Of a stretch of DNA of 64,000 bases, positions 1 to 13,203 are shown one piece after another. Position numbers and translations under genes: made by a program. Each line of letters begins with the position of its first letter. The stretch's first letter is position 1. The DNA comes from Paguma larvata (taxonomy: Eukaryota > Chordata > Mammalia > Carnivora > Viverridae): positions 11,426,001-11,490,000 of the forward strand of contig CM057843.1 of assembly GCA_030068075.1 (NCBI GenBank), in the 5' to 3' direction. Below the pieces are notes generated by a model that ran no database searches, was not told the origin of the DNA, and worked only from the letters and a program-made list of their open reading frames with translations.

Positions 1-639
1 TCAATTGATAACCTGGATCATTCCAGCACTTGCATATGGAGAAAGGGGTAGGGAACTGAACCACTGTGGGGAGTAGGTTACCCAAAGTCACACCTAGGAC
101 CACTCAAAATCAATAGCACAAGACAAAGAATTTGGCTTATGCTAACAGGCTAACACAAGAGACCCTACACTTCTCCTGGCACCTCCATTCTGTCCTTTCT
201 GTGAAAACTGTGGGCAATCTGTTGGGCTCGAACTCTGTTGGGCCAATGCTGATCCTCAGTAGGAGAAAGAGGACTGCTAGTCTCTCACAGATTATACCTT
301 CCTTTCCAGAATCCACCTCCCACCTGGGACCACCACTGGTCCCCTCAGTGGGAAGCCAACCACCGACACTGTACACTTCGGTTCTGTTTTCTATCACGTC
401 AGGCTTGTGCAAACTTTAGCTCTACCGAGGGCTACACTCAGACACAGAGTAGAGTGGCAATGCCTCCTTTGCCCTAAACAGGAGATACACCTTTCCAGAA
501 TGCCAGGGGGTAGGGCAAGGATCATGGCTTGTCCATCAGATATTGCTTTCCTGGTCAGAGTTTTGTAAAAGCAACATGTAAGGAGAAAGGTGCTCTTGCC
601 CTCAAGGAAGTCACGGTGTAGTTGGGGAGGAAGACTCTC
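1..639. other. No gene seen
   Basis: Apparently unique intergenic sequence. Overlapping short frames on both strands (132-419) have no recognisable protein. Confidence 0.6.
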
Positions 640-653
640 GAATGTGGAGTTTC

Positions 654-890
654 TGTTTTTGTGTTAGTTTTGTTTTGTTTTTACATGTATTTATTTTTGA
701 GAGAGAGAGAGAAAGACAAAGCATGAGTGAGGGAGGGGCATAGAGAGAATAAGACACAGAATCTGCAGCAAGCTTCATACTCCAAGCTGACAGCACAGAG
801 CCTGATGTGGGGCTTGAACTCACAAACCACGAGATCATGACCTGAGCCAAACTCAGACGCTTAACCGACTGAGCCACGCAGGTGCCCCTT
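654..890 (-). mobile_element. SINE (SINEC_Fc type), reverse
   Basis: T-rich start, (GA)n, and a tRNA-like head ending near 888. Flanked by 14-base near-perfect duplications (640-653 and 891-904, one mismatch). Confidence 0.88.
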
Positions 891-1148
891 GAATGTTGAG
901 TTCTAAGAGAGAACCCAATTAATTAGATCTTCCTAAGTATGAAGGGTAAGGCTGCCTACCTAGATCAGAAGGACTATAAATAAAAGAGCTTTCAGCTGAA
1001 CTGGTGGCAGGAGACAGGGACACTTGGAAGACTGAGCTCCCTGGGCTTTAGGAAACAGAGGCTCTGACAGCCACTGATGAAGGAGACGGGGCATGTAGAT
1101 AACTTGACTCAGATTTCACCAATAGCAGCAGTTAAGAAGGGCAAGTTA

Positions 1149-1363
1149 GGGGCGCCTGGGTGGCTCAGTCGGTTGAGCGTCCGACTTCAGCTCAGGTCAT
1201 GATCTCGCGGTCTGTGAGTTCGAGCCCCGCATCGGGCTCTGTGCTGACAGCTTGGAGTATGAAGCTTGCTGCAGATTTGTGTCTTATTCTCTCTCTGCCC
1301 CTCCCCCACTCATGCTCTGTCTGTCTCTGTCCGAAAAATAAACATTAAAAAAAAAAAAAAAGA
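1149..1363 (+). mobile_element. SINE (SINEC_Fc type), forward, young
   Basis: Complete element: tRNA-Lys-like head with box A and box B (GTTCGAGCC), CT-rich middle, AATAAACATTAAAA tail and A run. Target duplication GGCAAGTTA at 1140-1148 and 1364-1372. Confidence 0.93.
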
Positions 1364-1879
1364 GGCAAGTTAAATTTCCTTGGTAAACAAAGAGGGATTT
1401 TCTCCATTTATTGAAATACGATAGAGAAAAAATCACTACTTTGCATTGAAAAAGCATAGGAAAAAGACCTGTGAGTATAGCAGGGTTCTTTCCCACAGAT
1501 ACCACCCCTCTCTTTCCCTCTGAGGTTGAGTGTGGGTTTTCCTCAGGTGGGGATGTTCTGTTTAGCCACCAAGGAGGCCCGCTGTGCAGAGACTGGAAGG
1601 CAGCAATTGCTACTGGCTGGAGGAGGCTAAGGGCTTTCCCCAACCCTTCTTGCCTTCATTCTAGAAAAAGCTAATGGACAATAATCCTTTCCTCACTGTT
1701 CGTCTCTTCCACGAGCATGTTCCATGATCGGAGAAGACAGATTTCTTCCATCGTGAGCTCATCCCATGCATACAATCCCTGCCCCAGTACTGGGGAGGCC
1801 CAGCAAAGTGTAGCATTTGAAGTCAGCTTACAACTAACAAGGGAGGGTTTCCTGGAGGGTGCTGGGAATGGGGTGACAG

Positions 1880-2160
1880 CCAGTGACAGGTAACGTTTAT
1901 CAAGTACTTTGTACCCAAGTTACTTTTATGTTTTACCTCATTTGGTCCACACAAAAAGCCTATAAGGGAGGTAATAATTGTAACTGAGACTTAATTAGAT
2001 CTTCCTATGTGTGAAGCAATGTTCTGAATATTTTACCTGTATTACCTCATTTAATCTCAAAGAATCCTCTGAAGTAGATACTATTATAATCCCCATTCTA
2101 TAGACAGGAAACTGAGGCACAAAGAGGTAAGGTAACTTGTCCACCTTTAGCCAGACAGTG
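1880..2160. repeat. MIR-like remnants
   Basis: Two adjacent ancient SINE remnants with TTTACCTCATTTGGTCC / ATTACCTCATTTAATCTC and GAAACTGAGGCACAAAGAGGTAA. Confidence 0.6.
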
Positions 2161-2568
2161 AGGGGTACAGCTGGGGATCTGATCAAAGGTGGCAGGGGGT
2201 ACTCATAAAGAGCACCCCAACGCCTGCCACCTCTGGGACACGCAGGTTATTTGGTGAGAAGAGAGAGGATATTTGTAGGGATCCCTGGTCACCATAGGAA
2301 ATGTCCTCACAGATGGATTTTCCTAGCTTAATATCAAGGCGAGCCCAATCTGGGCTGGAAATCATAGCAGTGACACAGTCCAGTGTCATGCAGCACAGTG
2401 ACGAGAGTTCATTCCTGCTCTGAGCAACAGCAGCATCTCCCCATCCCGGACGCATCTGTCCCCTCCCCCCTCCCCCACTCGTCTCCCACCCTGCTGTTCA
2501 CACCAGGTTCAGTTCTCTGTTCCAAGTTGTCTTGCATAGTTCTGTCTCGCCACAAAGTCATGCATAAT

Positions 2569-2571
<3 letters not shown>

Positions 2572-2609
<38 letters not shown>

Positions 2610-2640
2610 CCATTTTCTTCTCTCCCTCTCTCTCTCTCTG
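2572..2640. repeat. (CT)n microsatellite
   Basis: Pure CT run at 2572-2605, then interrupted CT to about 2640. Confidence 0.95.
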
Positions 2641-3083
2641 TTCCTCGCTTATTCTTCTGGTTTATAAGGATAACAACTCAGCACAGTGGAAAGGGCTGTG
2701 GAGTCGGAGTCCAGGAACTTATGGTATTTGTGTTGTAAACAAGTTCCCACTGCCATTGGGACCTTGGAGAAAGGAAAAAAAAGAAGGGAGAGATGGAGAG
2801 AGGAAAGAAGGAATGAAAAGAAAATAAAACAGAAAGCTACTGTTTACACAAATACAAACTTTTTTTCAGGTATGTTACTCCATTTAACTATTGTATGTTA
2901 CCACATTATATCTTACATTTAAACTTAGCAAACTTATTAAAGATAGGTAATCATTTTACAAATGAGAAAAAGGCTCAAAAAATTTAACTTGTTAATTTCA
3001 CAGAAGCAAGAGTTTGTTCTGAATGGAGAACTTGTTCGTTTTCTACTGGCCCCTGCTATTTTCCAAGGCTGTCTATCTGTCTG

Positions 3084-3130
3084 TCCATCCATCCATCCAC
3101 CCACCCATCCATCCATCCATCCATCCATCC
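3084..3130. repeat. (CCAT)n microsatellite
   Basis: Tandem CCAT with two CCAC variants. Confidence 0.95.
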
Positions 3131-3592
3131 CTTTTCTTCTGTAAAATGAAAGGCTGTAGTGCGGTATCTCTAGGTTTACTTAAAGGTAAATACAGGCTTC
3201 CCTGCCCCAACCAACCTCCTTGGCTCTCTCAGACTCTTCATTTCCCCTTCTCTTTAGCCCAGTCAGTTCCCTCTGCTGTCCTGTTTGCCAGTGCTGTCCT
3301 GCAATCTTCCAGTCGCTCAGCGTTGAAAACCTCACCATATTTCCCTACCCTCCCTGAATCTAAGCATCACTCAGTTCTTCGTTTTATCAACAAGGAAAAA
3401 GCCACGTGAAGACCTTGAATGATGTCCATTCACCCTGACTCAAGACGGGAGGAAACTAGGGGCTCTGGAGCCGTGGGAAGTCGCGCGAGGAGGGGGGCTT
3501 ACCTTTCTGGGAGCACTCTGGCTACTATGCCTGGGTTCTTACAGAGATGGGGGTGAGTGCTAAGCTGACCCAAGGTGGCCTGTCTGCAAAGG

Positions 3593-4278
3593 CTTTTTTT
3601 TTTTTTTTTTTTTTTTTTTTATTATAATAGTTTATTTTCAAATTGGTTTACATATAACACCCAGTGTTCATCCCAACATGTGCCCTTTTTAATGCCCATC
3701 ACCCCCTCTCCCCCCTCCCTCATCCCCCTCACCCTCAGTTTTTTCTTAGTCTTTGAGAGTCTCTTATGTTTTATCTCCCTCCCTCTCTGTGTCTTTTTTT
3801 TCTTTCCCCTCTTCCCCTCCCCCTGGTTTTTGCTTAGTCTCACAAAGTCCACCTATTCGTGGAAACATATGGTATCTGTCTTTTTCTGACTGACTTATTT
3901 CACTTAACATAATACCCTCCAGTTCCATCCATCTGGCTACACATGGCCAGATTTCATTTTTTCTCATTGCCACGTAGTAGTCCATTGTATATAAGTACCA
4001 TAACTTCTTTATCCATTCGTCAGTTGATGGGCACTTGGTCTTTTTCCATGATTTGGCTATTGTCGAAAGTGCTGCTATGAACATTGGGGTACACGTGCTC
4101 CTATGCATCAGCATTCCTGTGTCTCTTGGGTAGATTCCTAGCAGGGCTATTGCTGGGTCATAGGGTAGCTCTATTTTCATTTTTTTGAGGAACCTCCACA
4201 CCGTTTTCCAGAGTGGCTGCACCAGTTTGCATTCCCACCAACAGTGTAGGAGGGTGCCTACTTCTCCACATCCTCTTT
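3593..4278 (-). mobile_element. 5'-truncated LINE-1, reverse orientation
   Basis: The T run at 3593-3620 is the poly-A tail on the other strand. The minus-strand reading from about 4278 to 3860 gives the ORF2 C-terminus ([54 protein letters not shown]), followed by the 3' UTR. The reading continues past both likely ends by chance. It is one of the better preserved L1 pieces in the window. Confidence 0.88.
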
Positions 4279-4502
4279 TAAAAGGTGTGAGGCAGCGGCC
4301 CAGAGGTCTGTCCTGGGGCTCTCTTTGGCAGCTAACGAGCACTTAGAGGCCCTAAAAATGAACTCTCTCAGGGATTGCGCAAGAAGCCAGAGGCGGAAAA
4401 ACCACCTCAGTCCTTAAGGGTTTCTCTCCTCTCCATGGGCCAATTTACATTCCCGGATACTGGAATCTGGTATCATACTCCGGCCTCAAGAACTTTAACA
4501 TT

Positions 4503-4713
4503 CTTTTTTTTTTAAAGTTTTTAAAAATTCTATTTATTTATTTTGAGAGAGAGAGGGAGTGGGGGAGGGGCAGAGAGAGAGGGAGTGAGAGAGAATCCCA
4601 AGCCGGCTCCACGTTTGGTAGATGCAGGGCTCGATCCCACACACTGCGAGATCATGACCTGAGCTGAAATGAAGAGTTGGACGCTGAACCGACTGAGCCC
4701 CCCGGGGTGCCCC
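4503..4713 (-). mobile_element. SINE (SINEC_Fc type), reverse
   Basis: Complete reverse SINE flanked by a perfect 16-base target duplication at 4487-4502 and 4714-4729. Confidence 0.93.
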
Positions 4714-4739
4714 CAAGAACTTTAACATTTCTTACAGTG

Positions 4740-5135
4740 TAAATCTGCTGGTGACAAATTCTTTTTAGCTTTATTTTTTTCCTCTGGGAAAATCCTTTTT
4801 TCATCTTCGTGTTTAAAAGATATTTTTGCTGGATAAAGTCTCTGAGCTGGTAGCTTTTTTTCTTTCAATGTTTCAAAGCTCTTGCTCCATTTTCTTCCAG
4901 CCTGCGCGTCCCCTACTAAGAAACCTGTTCTCCTTCCTACCTTTGTTCTTCTACCTGTGATGATTCTGTCATCTCCAACTGCTTTCAAGACTATCTTTGG
5001 TGTTCGGCAGTTTGATCGCAGTGTGTGTAGGTGCGCTTTTCTTTACACTCATCCTGTTTGGGGTGATAGTTAGAGTTATATCAGGATCACAGGCCTCGAG
5101 TGATATTTTTACAGTGTAAGAAGCTCTTCTGCCTC
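4740..5135 (-). mobile_element. Possible L1M-derived sequence
   Basis: Pattern resembling an old L1 segment (TATTTTTGCTGGATAAAG..., CTAAGAAACCTG..., CTGCTTTCAAGACTATCTTT). Tentative. Confidence 0.35.
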
Positions 5136-8100
5136 CTATTTGGATATTTCCTGCAGGCAATTAACCTGGATGTGGGTTTTAAGCAGGATGAACGTATACA
5201 AACGAGGCAGATGAAACAAAAGCTGCAGGGATTTATGAATAGAAATAGTGGCTACACTACTAAGTGATGGATAGGGTTTGCCTACACTGAAGTGGTATGC
5301 TAATCGGTTTCCCGTGGGAGGATGTCGGGGACTATGGGGTAGTACACCTGGCATGTAGTGAAGTTTCCTATGTACCGATCAGGGGGAGATGGTGGCTAGA
5401 TGTATTTCTTGTGCATACAGCGCTGTCTTGCACCAGATTCATAACAGGACATACTAAATCTAGGCCTGGTCCACACCTCCTTCTCCCCGAGGCCTTCTCA
5501 GGACTGGTCCCAATGCAGTGGGCAATTCTGGTCAGTTTGTGGTCAGTGACTTGAAATCCCTGACTCAGACGGAGCCGGTGTCTCCCTGTCGTTCCCGCAG
5601 CTCAGTGTAAGGACTGTAAAACGTACCCTACAAAACAACCACAGATTCTGTGTGGTCCTCCTGGAAAATGGCTCAGACAGCAAGATGAAGCAAGAGGCCA
5701 AGGTTGGGCATCTCAGGGCCTGGCCGAGAGCAGAGAGGGGTCAGGGTATCGACAGTTGCAGAGGAAAACTGAGGTTCTAACACTGGAGACCAACGCTAAG
5801 TGCCAGTTTCGCCCGGAGGCAGGAGAAGGGCCAATTTCAAAGGAAGAAAGCTTAGAGCTATGTAGAAATGTGATGTCAGAAAGAGCAGAAGGAATGAAAG
5901 AGAGGTGTCAGAACTCCAACTATCTGTGAATGCGTTCTGGGCCATTTTTACTGGCTCGCAGATGCATGCTGAATGGAAAGGTCAAGGATGCTAACAGGGT
6001 CAAGGAAGGAGTTGCTGACCTCTGGTTTTAGTTCTTAGGGGAGCAGATGGTGGTATCGAATGAGCTGATATTAAGAGAATAGCAAGGCTGGCACGAAGAT
6101 GGCCTTAGCCGCGTACATGTTGGGCTTGCAAGCATGTGGGAACACCCCTCAGACCCATGAGTATGCGCATCTGAAGCTTGGAAACAAGGGGTCATCGGAG
6201 CACATAAAATAATTCAAATGAATAAGGTAATTCAGGGTGCCTCACTAAAGTAGCAACATTTTCCAAACTATTGAAATCACAATTTAGGTGTGTAAATTTC
6301 TATGACCCTAACGGGCGCATGCACTTTGGCCTTGAATTCAGAGGACATACTTCTTGAGTTTTGGCGTTTAGTATATTGTTTGGTTCTAGGTTTGAAATAG
6401 AGCATGAGATTATTTTTATTAGAATGTGTTCTAAATGGCTGTACTGTCTTCTATGCAACTTCATTCAACGTTATTTAAGAGATTCCACTTCTCTTTGGAA
6501 ACGTCTTCCAGATTTGAAGTGTGTCAAGTGGCAGGATTTTTTTCTGACCCTATGATCTTGAGTGAGCAGTGGCGTCCTGTTGTACTTCAGGATTTTCACG
6601 TGTATGGTGCAGAATAACAGTGTTGCCTACACTCCAGGCCGGACAGGGATGTCTTCAAAATCAAATAAGATGCTGCACACGGAAGTGTTTGTGTGAATTG
6701 GGAAGTACTACTTGCACATAAGGAATCATTACTATATTTAGTGGTATTTGTATATGCTTAAACAACCACAGCATGGTTACAGTTCTTGTGCTCGCTTTCA
6801 AGAGAGAAATTTCTGCCTGGAATCTCCAATGAAAATCATGATTGTATATTAATAACTAGCATTATTACAGCCCTTTGCCGCAAGAGACTGGGTTTTCCTT
6901 TCTCTCTGTACCCTACTGTCCAGCAGAGACAACTTAGTAGTATGTTTAGTAGGACTTCAGTAAACAGTCAGTAAACATGAATAAATGAAAAAAAGTTTAT
7001 ATACATTTATTAATTTAAACCATATCTGAGTGCTGCATGATAACCAGGCCTGGTTTTCAAGACTTGAAGGCTACGTGGGTAAGTGATGATTAAATCTCTG
7101 ACCTTATAATAAGCTGTGCATAACTCTATCATTGTAATTAATACATTTTATTATCATTTTCCATGTATTATAAGTTTCTCAAGGGCAGGTGTTCAAGCAG
7201 TACAGCGAGTAGACACGGTTAACAATTTTATCAATTGTTAATGAAATAATTTATTAGCAAAAGAAATGACTGGGAGGTGAAACTATTATTATCAGTACTT
7301 CATTTTTATATTCTATTTCTTTCTATAAGTCCTAAAATAAGCACTTTCTCTTAATCAATAAATATATCATTATATAGAAAATAAATCATTTCTGCTATAG
7401 CTGTTACATTTTCTCCTTCCTTTGTATCTCCCTCCAACTGTCTCTGTCTTGTGGGCCTCTCAACCTTCTTCCTTTCGGTTGGTATCTGCAAACAGCACGC
7501 AAAACAGGCAGCTCCTCTCACTTTCAAACAGAACTAAAACAAAACCCACATCTCCTTTAGTCTTCTGTTTCCCCGCTGCCCGCCTCCGTACTTCTTTTTC
7601 CAATTACAGCTGCAAACCCGTGATCCCCATTTCCCAACCTCCCGCCGAAACAATCTCCCACTCCGACTCCTCTCAGAGGTCCTGGAAGAGCTCTCGCTCT
7701 GCCTGGAGTGAGCTCCTCCCTGGTCGGGTTGGTGACCGGCGGCTCGTCTTTAGACACGTGGCTCAATGGCATCTCTTCCAGGATGCCCCTTCTCCATGCT
7801 GTCACGGACCCGCCACAACGGATTTTTCTCTTGATCCTCCCTGTGCACGTAAACCATCTAACAGACAGCGCCCTTTGTGCGTCAGTGACTTTGGCCCCTT
7901 TGGGTCCCTTCACTATCAAGGAATCATCTTGAGACCAGAACTTTTGTCTTTTACTCTTCTCTGCGTCTCGATACTTACTATTATTCCTGTTACATTTTAG
8001 GTGCTCAATGAATGCTTTTAGAATCAATTAATGTTGTAATAGACTAATGCTTTTATGAAAATATGTGGGGTTCAGTTTAGTGTCAGGTCTAATTTCTTGA

Positions 8101-8521
8101 CAGGTCTTGTACCTCTTTTCTCTCTCTAGATGATGCCTAACTATTTGTGACCGTCTTCCTTAAAACAAGACAGACTCATCCATTAGTAATACTTGAGCAC
8201 ACCTTGTGTGCTAGTGGAAGAACTTGTACTGTAAATTTAGGGTTCAGATAGAACCAGAAAATTCTGGAAACAAACATACGTTACAGATAAAACCTTTTTC
8301 AATACTGTCAAATGCCCCTAAGATACAGCATCAACACTCACACAACCGGTTACTAGCAATTCCAGGTTTTACTGTAGATACCATCCACATCCAAGTCAAT
8401 AAACCCAAGAGGATCCAAAGAGAAGAAGCTGCATCTCAAAGGTCAGAAGCGGGGAGGGAGGCTGCTGCCAGGAAGGAGGGAGCTACACGCAGGGAGAGGG
8501 CAGAGAAACTGGCCTCCACCC
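5136..8521. other. Intergenic, no gene or clear repeat recognised
   Basis: The longest frames (7422-8000 plus, 7557-8027 minus) overlap in opposite directions and show no family motif. A decayed MIR/L2-like end may lie near 6950-6990 and 7990-8020. AT-rich between 7080 and 7400. Confidence 0.5.
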
Positions 8522-9078
8522 TGTGGGAAACAAAGGCAAAAGAAAACAATTAAAGTTCCTTACAACTTACAGCCCTTTGACAAGTCTTTGAGACGGGCAG
8601 AGTGACCTTCCCCTAGGAACTCAGCTGACTTGATGTTAACACTGCCAAGAGTACAAGGCAATCTTAGCCTAAAATTATCCCGACCCCCTAGAGTCCTGTA
8701 AATCTCTTTAATATATAAAAACTCCTTTGGAAACTTCCTTTATCTCTACCTCCCAAATATGTGTTAGCAATCATCCTCCATGCCTAAGGCCCATTGATCC
8801 AAAGGTCTCATGACTAAGGTGTTATTAGACAGTACTAAATGATCTTTTCCTAACAACAGCTAGCCCCCTCAAGGTCCTGGGAACCCTTGCTTCCAAAATT
8901 CCTTAGAGACTTACTTTATCCCTAACACACCCCCCACCTCAAACTTGAAGGTGTATAATCAGTCACCTGTCACAACCCCTTTCTGCCCACAGGTCCTGCC
9001 CCCATGCACTTTCACAAAACCACCTTTTGCACTGAAGATATCTCAAGAATTCTTGGCGGTAGGCTCTGAACCCCAACA
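8522..9078 (+). mobile_element. Probable LTR fragment beside the large L1
   Basis: Starts TGTGGGAAA and ends CCCCAACA. A TATA-like ATATATAAAA lies near 8711, and the last 90 bases resemble a retroviral U5 (CTCAAGAATTC...GGCTCTGAACC). I could not find matching target duplications, so the left end is uncertain. Confidence 0.4.
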
Positions 9079-9207
9079 TTTTCCTATCACTCACACTGGG
9101 GAGCTCACACCAGGAAAACCAATCCCCAAAACATTTGGCCTTTAAAACCCAAGGGGCTGAATTCTCTGAGTTTGTATAAGCAATGGGACTTGGGCCTGCA
9201 GCTTTAA

Positions 9208-9419
9208 TTTTTTTTTAATGTTTTTATTTTATTTTTGAGAGAGCGACACAGCGCTAGTGGGGAGGGGCAGAGAGAGAGGGAGACACAGAATCTGAAGCAG
9301 GATCCAGGCTCTGAGCTGTCAGCACAAAGCGTGGTGCGGGGCTCGAACTTACAGACCATGAGATCATGACCTGAGCCCAAGTCCCACGTTTAACCGCCTG
9401 AGCCACCCCAGTGGGGCCC
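9208..9419 (-). mobile_element. SINE (SINEC_Fc type), reverse, in L1 leader
   Basis: Reverse-oriented tRNA-derived SINE with a T-rich start and a degenerate tRNA-like head at the right end. Flanked by CAGCTTTAA at 9199-9207 and 9420-9428. It lies within the L1 5' UTR. Confidence 0.85.
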
Positions 9420-10048
9420 CAGCTTTAAGTCAGCTGACTTAGCACTGGGCAGCCGGGAGGGTGAGCGATAGCTGGGTCCCTGGCCCTTAAAGGGATTGCA
9501 GTCTGCGCGGGGCAAACGGGAGACAGATCTGTTCATACTGACTTTGGAGCGTGTTGGGGGCACTTCTCCAAAAAAACGAGGGAGCTGGCAGGTGCCAATT
9601 TCCTCCCCCACCTTCCCGCATAAACGCCGACCCTTCTGCGGGAGGCGGGGCTGCACGGGCACCAGCTACCCAAGCAGCCAGCACTGCGCCAGGCCCACAA
9701 ATCCTCCTGAGGACACTCCACACCACGCCCGCTAGCCTCTGCGCAGGGTTCAGGGCAAACGCTGTTAGAGCTGCCTCAGCGCTTCAGGGATGGGGCATGG
9801 GACCAGAGGCCCCACACAAATGTTGCTAACACAGCTGCCCTGCTCTCAAGTTCCCAGGGGGCACGTCCCCTCAGCTGGCCTGCCTGGGTCCCCTCAAACC
9901 ACAGAGATCAAGCACAGCCCACAACAGACAGAGTCAGTGCCCCAAACACAACAGGCACACAGCCAGTGCAGAAGGCTCTACCGAAAGGAAAAGTGACCCA
10001 GACACAACAGGGCGTAAGCCAACACACAAAGGGTACTCTCCTAAAGTG

Positions 10049-10529
10049 TGATAAAGGACATTTTCAACTTCAATGTTTGTGGGCCCTGCTGCTGGGCTCC
10101 CAGGGAAGCTATACTTTTACCAAGGTCACAATGACCTCACGAAACTTCAAAGACAGTCTTTCTGCCCTGAGCACAGGTTGTACATCTGCTTCCTTAGCAA
10201 ATAACCTAAAAGAAACATTCCAAACTGAAGATAAGAGGAAAAATCTCCCTAAATTACATTCCCATATTTCTGAAGCCTGCAATCTCGTGCATACTAAAAG
10301 CATAAAATAAAGTTAGTAATTTTCTGAAATATCCTTCATCATAATGATTGTAACTCTTGCTATAACAAAACCATATATAATCTTGGATTAAACATTCCTT
10401 CTCCAAAGCACTCTCTTCTTTGTGAAGATTGTATATTCCAGGAAGCTATCCTCACTTGGGCTTGAATAAAACTCTATTCCTTTTTTTTTTTTTAGAAATT
10501 GTACAAGATTTGTTCATTTTGTGTTGACA
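10049..10529 (+). mobile_element. Solo endogenous retrovirus LTR, 481 bp, inside an L1 5' UTR
   Basis: Begins TG, ends ACA, and is flanked by AGTG on both sides (10045-10048 and 10530-10533). A polyadenylation hexamer AATAAA at 10465 is followed by a T-rich stretch typical of R-U5. The 4-bp duplication suits a class I (gammaretrovirus-like) LTR. The flanks read as one continuous L1 leader when the element is removed. No viral coding sequence is present. Confidence 0.7.
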
Positions 10530-11377
10530 AGTGTCAGGTTAGGTTCTGCACTGCAGGGTACTCCAGGGCCTTTTCTTCATAAAGTCACTAACTTTCAAGA
10601 GCAGAAGATATATCTGACTTTCTTACACAGAAACAGACACAGAGAAGCAGACAGAATGAGGTTACAGAGAAATGTATCCCGAATAAAATAACAGGACAAG
10701 ACCACAACCAGAGATCTAAGTGAAGCAGATACAGGTAACATGCCTGATAGAGAATTTAAAACAATGATCATAAGGATACTCTTTGGACTTGAGAAAAGAG
10801 TGGAAAACATGAGTTAGGCCCTTAACACAGAAATAAGGAAGAACAGAGTGGAGATAAAGGGCTCGATAAATGAAATGAGAAACACATTTGATGAAATGAA
10901 TAGCAGTATGAAACAGGGGAATGGATTAATGACCTAAAAGAGGAATGGAAAGTAATCACATTGAACAAAAGAGAGACAAAGGAATCACATAAAACTAGAA
11001 TGGATGTAGAGAACTCAGTGATCCTATCAAACACATAATAACATTCATATTATAGGAGACCCAGAAGAAGAGAGAGAAAGGGGGACAGAAAATTTATTTG
11101 AAGAAAAAATAGGTGAAAACTTCCCTAATACGTGGCAGATAGATGTCCAGTTCTAGGAGGCATAGGGAACTCCCACCAAAATCGGCAAAAACAGATCCGC
11201 CCCAAGACCTATTGTAATTAAGTTTTCAAATTAGAGTAAAGGAAAAATCATAAAAGCAGTAAGACAAAAGAAGCCATTACCTTAGAAGGGAAAACTCATA
11301 AGGCTACCAGGATATTTTTCAAGAGAAACTTTGCAAGACAGAAAAGAGTGGCATAATATATTCAAAGCGCTGAATGG

Positions 11378-13203
11378 TAGAGTAATTGGAGTTTCTTCCA
11401 GACGTGCTTCTGCCCTTGTTTTGTGGACTTTCCTCACAGCATGGCCCTAAATGCCAGTCTTCACTCCCACCTCAAATGAAGACATTTCCTCCTGCCCCCA
11501 AGTCAAAGGAGACATTGACCTATCGGCACTTGCCAAAGGGCGATAGAGAGCAGCAAGAAGCAATTGAACATATTGATGAAGTACAAAATGAAATAGACAG
11601 ACTTAATGAAAAAGTCAGTGAGGAGATTTTGAAAGTAGAACAGAAATGTAACAAACTCCGCTAACCATTTTTTCAGAATTGATCCATAAATCCCAAGTTT
11701 TGGAATAACATTTGTCAACCATCTACAAGTGTCTGCACTGCTTGAGGAGAAGGATGAAGAGGTGCTCCAATATTTGACGAGAGTTGAAGTGACAAAACTT
11801 GAAGATATTAAATCAGGTTACAGAATAGATTTTTATTCTGATGAAAACCCTTACTTGGAAAATAAAGTTCTCTCCAAAGAATTTCATCTGAATAAGAGTG
11901 GTGATCCATCTTCAAAATCCACTAAAATCAAATGGAAATCTGGAAAGGATTTGATGAAACATTCAAGTCAAATGTAGAATAAAGCCATCAGGAAGAGACA
12001 GCATGAGGAATCAGAAAGCTTCTTCACCTGGTTTGCTAACCATTCTGATGCAGGTCCAATGAGTTAGGAGAGGTCATCAAAGATGATATATTTGGCCAAA
12101 TCCATTATAGTACTACTTGGTTCCTGATATAGATGATGGAGGAGGGGGAGGAGGAGGAGAAAGAGGAGAAGGAGAAGGAGTTGGAAGAGGAAGGGGAGAA
12201 AGAGGAGGAGTGGAAGTTATTGATGAAGAAAGAGATGAGGATGAAGGTGAAGAAGATGAAAATGATGTCGAAGGGGAGGAAGGAGAGGAAGATGAAGGAA
12301 AAGATGACTAACTGATGGATTTCAAACTTCCATTTTTAATTTTCTCCAGTCCCTTGGCGCAGGTTGTAATCCTTTTTTCCCTCCTCTTTTGCTCATTCAC
12401 CCTATTTTTTAAAGTCTCTTTTCTCTCTCTTTATACCATGGTTCTCAACTTATTTTCGGGGAAAATACCATGAACAGAATAGAGTAGGGAAAGAAACTCT
12501 ACCCCTTTCTGTTCCAAAGTCATTTTTATCCCTTCCTGTCTCGACAAAACTTTTATGGAATCAACACCACCATGTTCTGTGGGAAAAAAGAAAAAGCTGC
12601 TCCCTTAGCTCTGCCGGAAACTGGAGGGCACCACCCCGCCCCCCCTGTGTAGTAGTGCATGGAATCTAGCTTTTCCCCTCCTCTCCTGACTATTGGGCTC
12701 AGAGATAACATTGTGTATGTATGTGAACATGGACAGTCAGCATTTACCAATATATATCTGTTTACTTTCTCTTGTTTAAAAAAAGGGGGGGGACTTAAAA
12801 ATGGGGCTATAGAAGATCAGCAAGGGGTGGGTTTGAGATGTCTGGGTGCATTCAGTGGGCATGTTGACAACATGGCTTCTCCTCTGGCATGTCTAATCAT
12901 GATGTTTAATGGACATCCTGGCAGTTTAAATGGCACTTTAACAATAAATTTCCTCGTAATGAAGACTTGAGCCCTGCCACTCAATGGGAGAATCAGAAGA
13001 ACCTATGGGAATCCCTATTTGGGATTGACATTGTCCAATGTAATTTTGTTCTTGTTTATTTTTAAATTTTCTTTTTGTTTCTTTGGAAAGGAAAGATGAT
13101 GCTTAGTTTTTAAACTTTAAAAGTGTACAAGTTGTCTTGTTACAATAAAACTAAATGTGTACACACATGTGTGTGTGCGCACACACACACACACAAACAC
13201 GGC
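11378..13203 (+). pseudogene. SET: Processed pseudogene of SET (alpha isoform) inserted in L1
   Basis: Intronless copy of the mRNA for SET/TAF-I, a histone chaperone of the NAP family. The former start is at 11441 (MA...), with the alpha-isoform leader, then [47 protein letters not shown] and the acidic tail ending EDEGKDD at 12311. A one-base loss just after the start and several in-frame stops break it. About 830 bases of 3' UTR follow, with AATAAA at 13144. The A tail is replaced by a CA-rich run. Flanks at 11366-11377 and 13204-13215 match at 9 of 12 bases, a decayed target duplication, and the host L1 resumes afterwards. Confidence 0.88.

Noticed and set aside
1149..1240. tRNA gene from box A/box B-like sequence
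   Set aside because: The tRNA-like head belongs to a SINE with tail and target duplication. The same head recurs in about twenty other elements in the window.
3764..4342. 192-codon minus-strand frame as a host gene
   Set aside because: It is the C-terminus of L1 ORF2 running into the L1 3' UTR.
7422..8027. 192-codon plus frame and 156-codon minus frame
   Set aside because: They overlap in opposite directions, have no recognisable domain, start context or homologue, and look like chance frames in GC-richer sequence.
12117..12311. Acidic 64-residue frame (and an overlapping lysine/glutamate-rich one) as a gene
   Set aside because: It is the acidic tail of the SET retrocopy; the upstream part is broken by stops and frameshifts.
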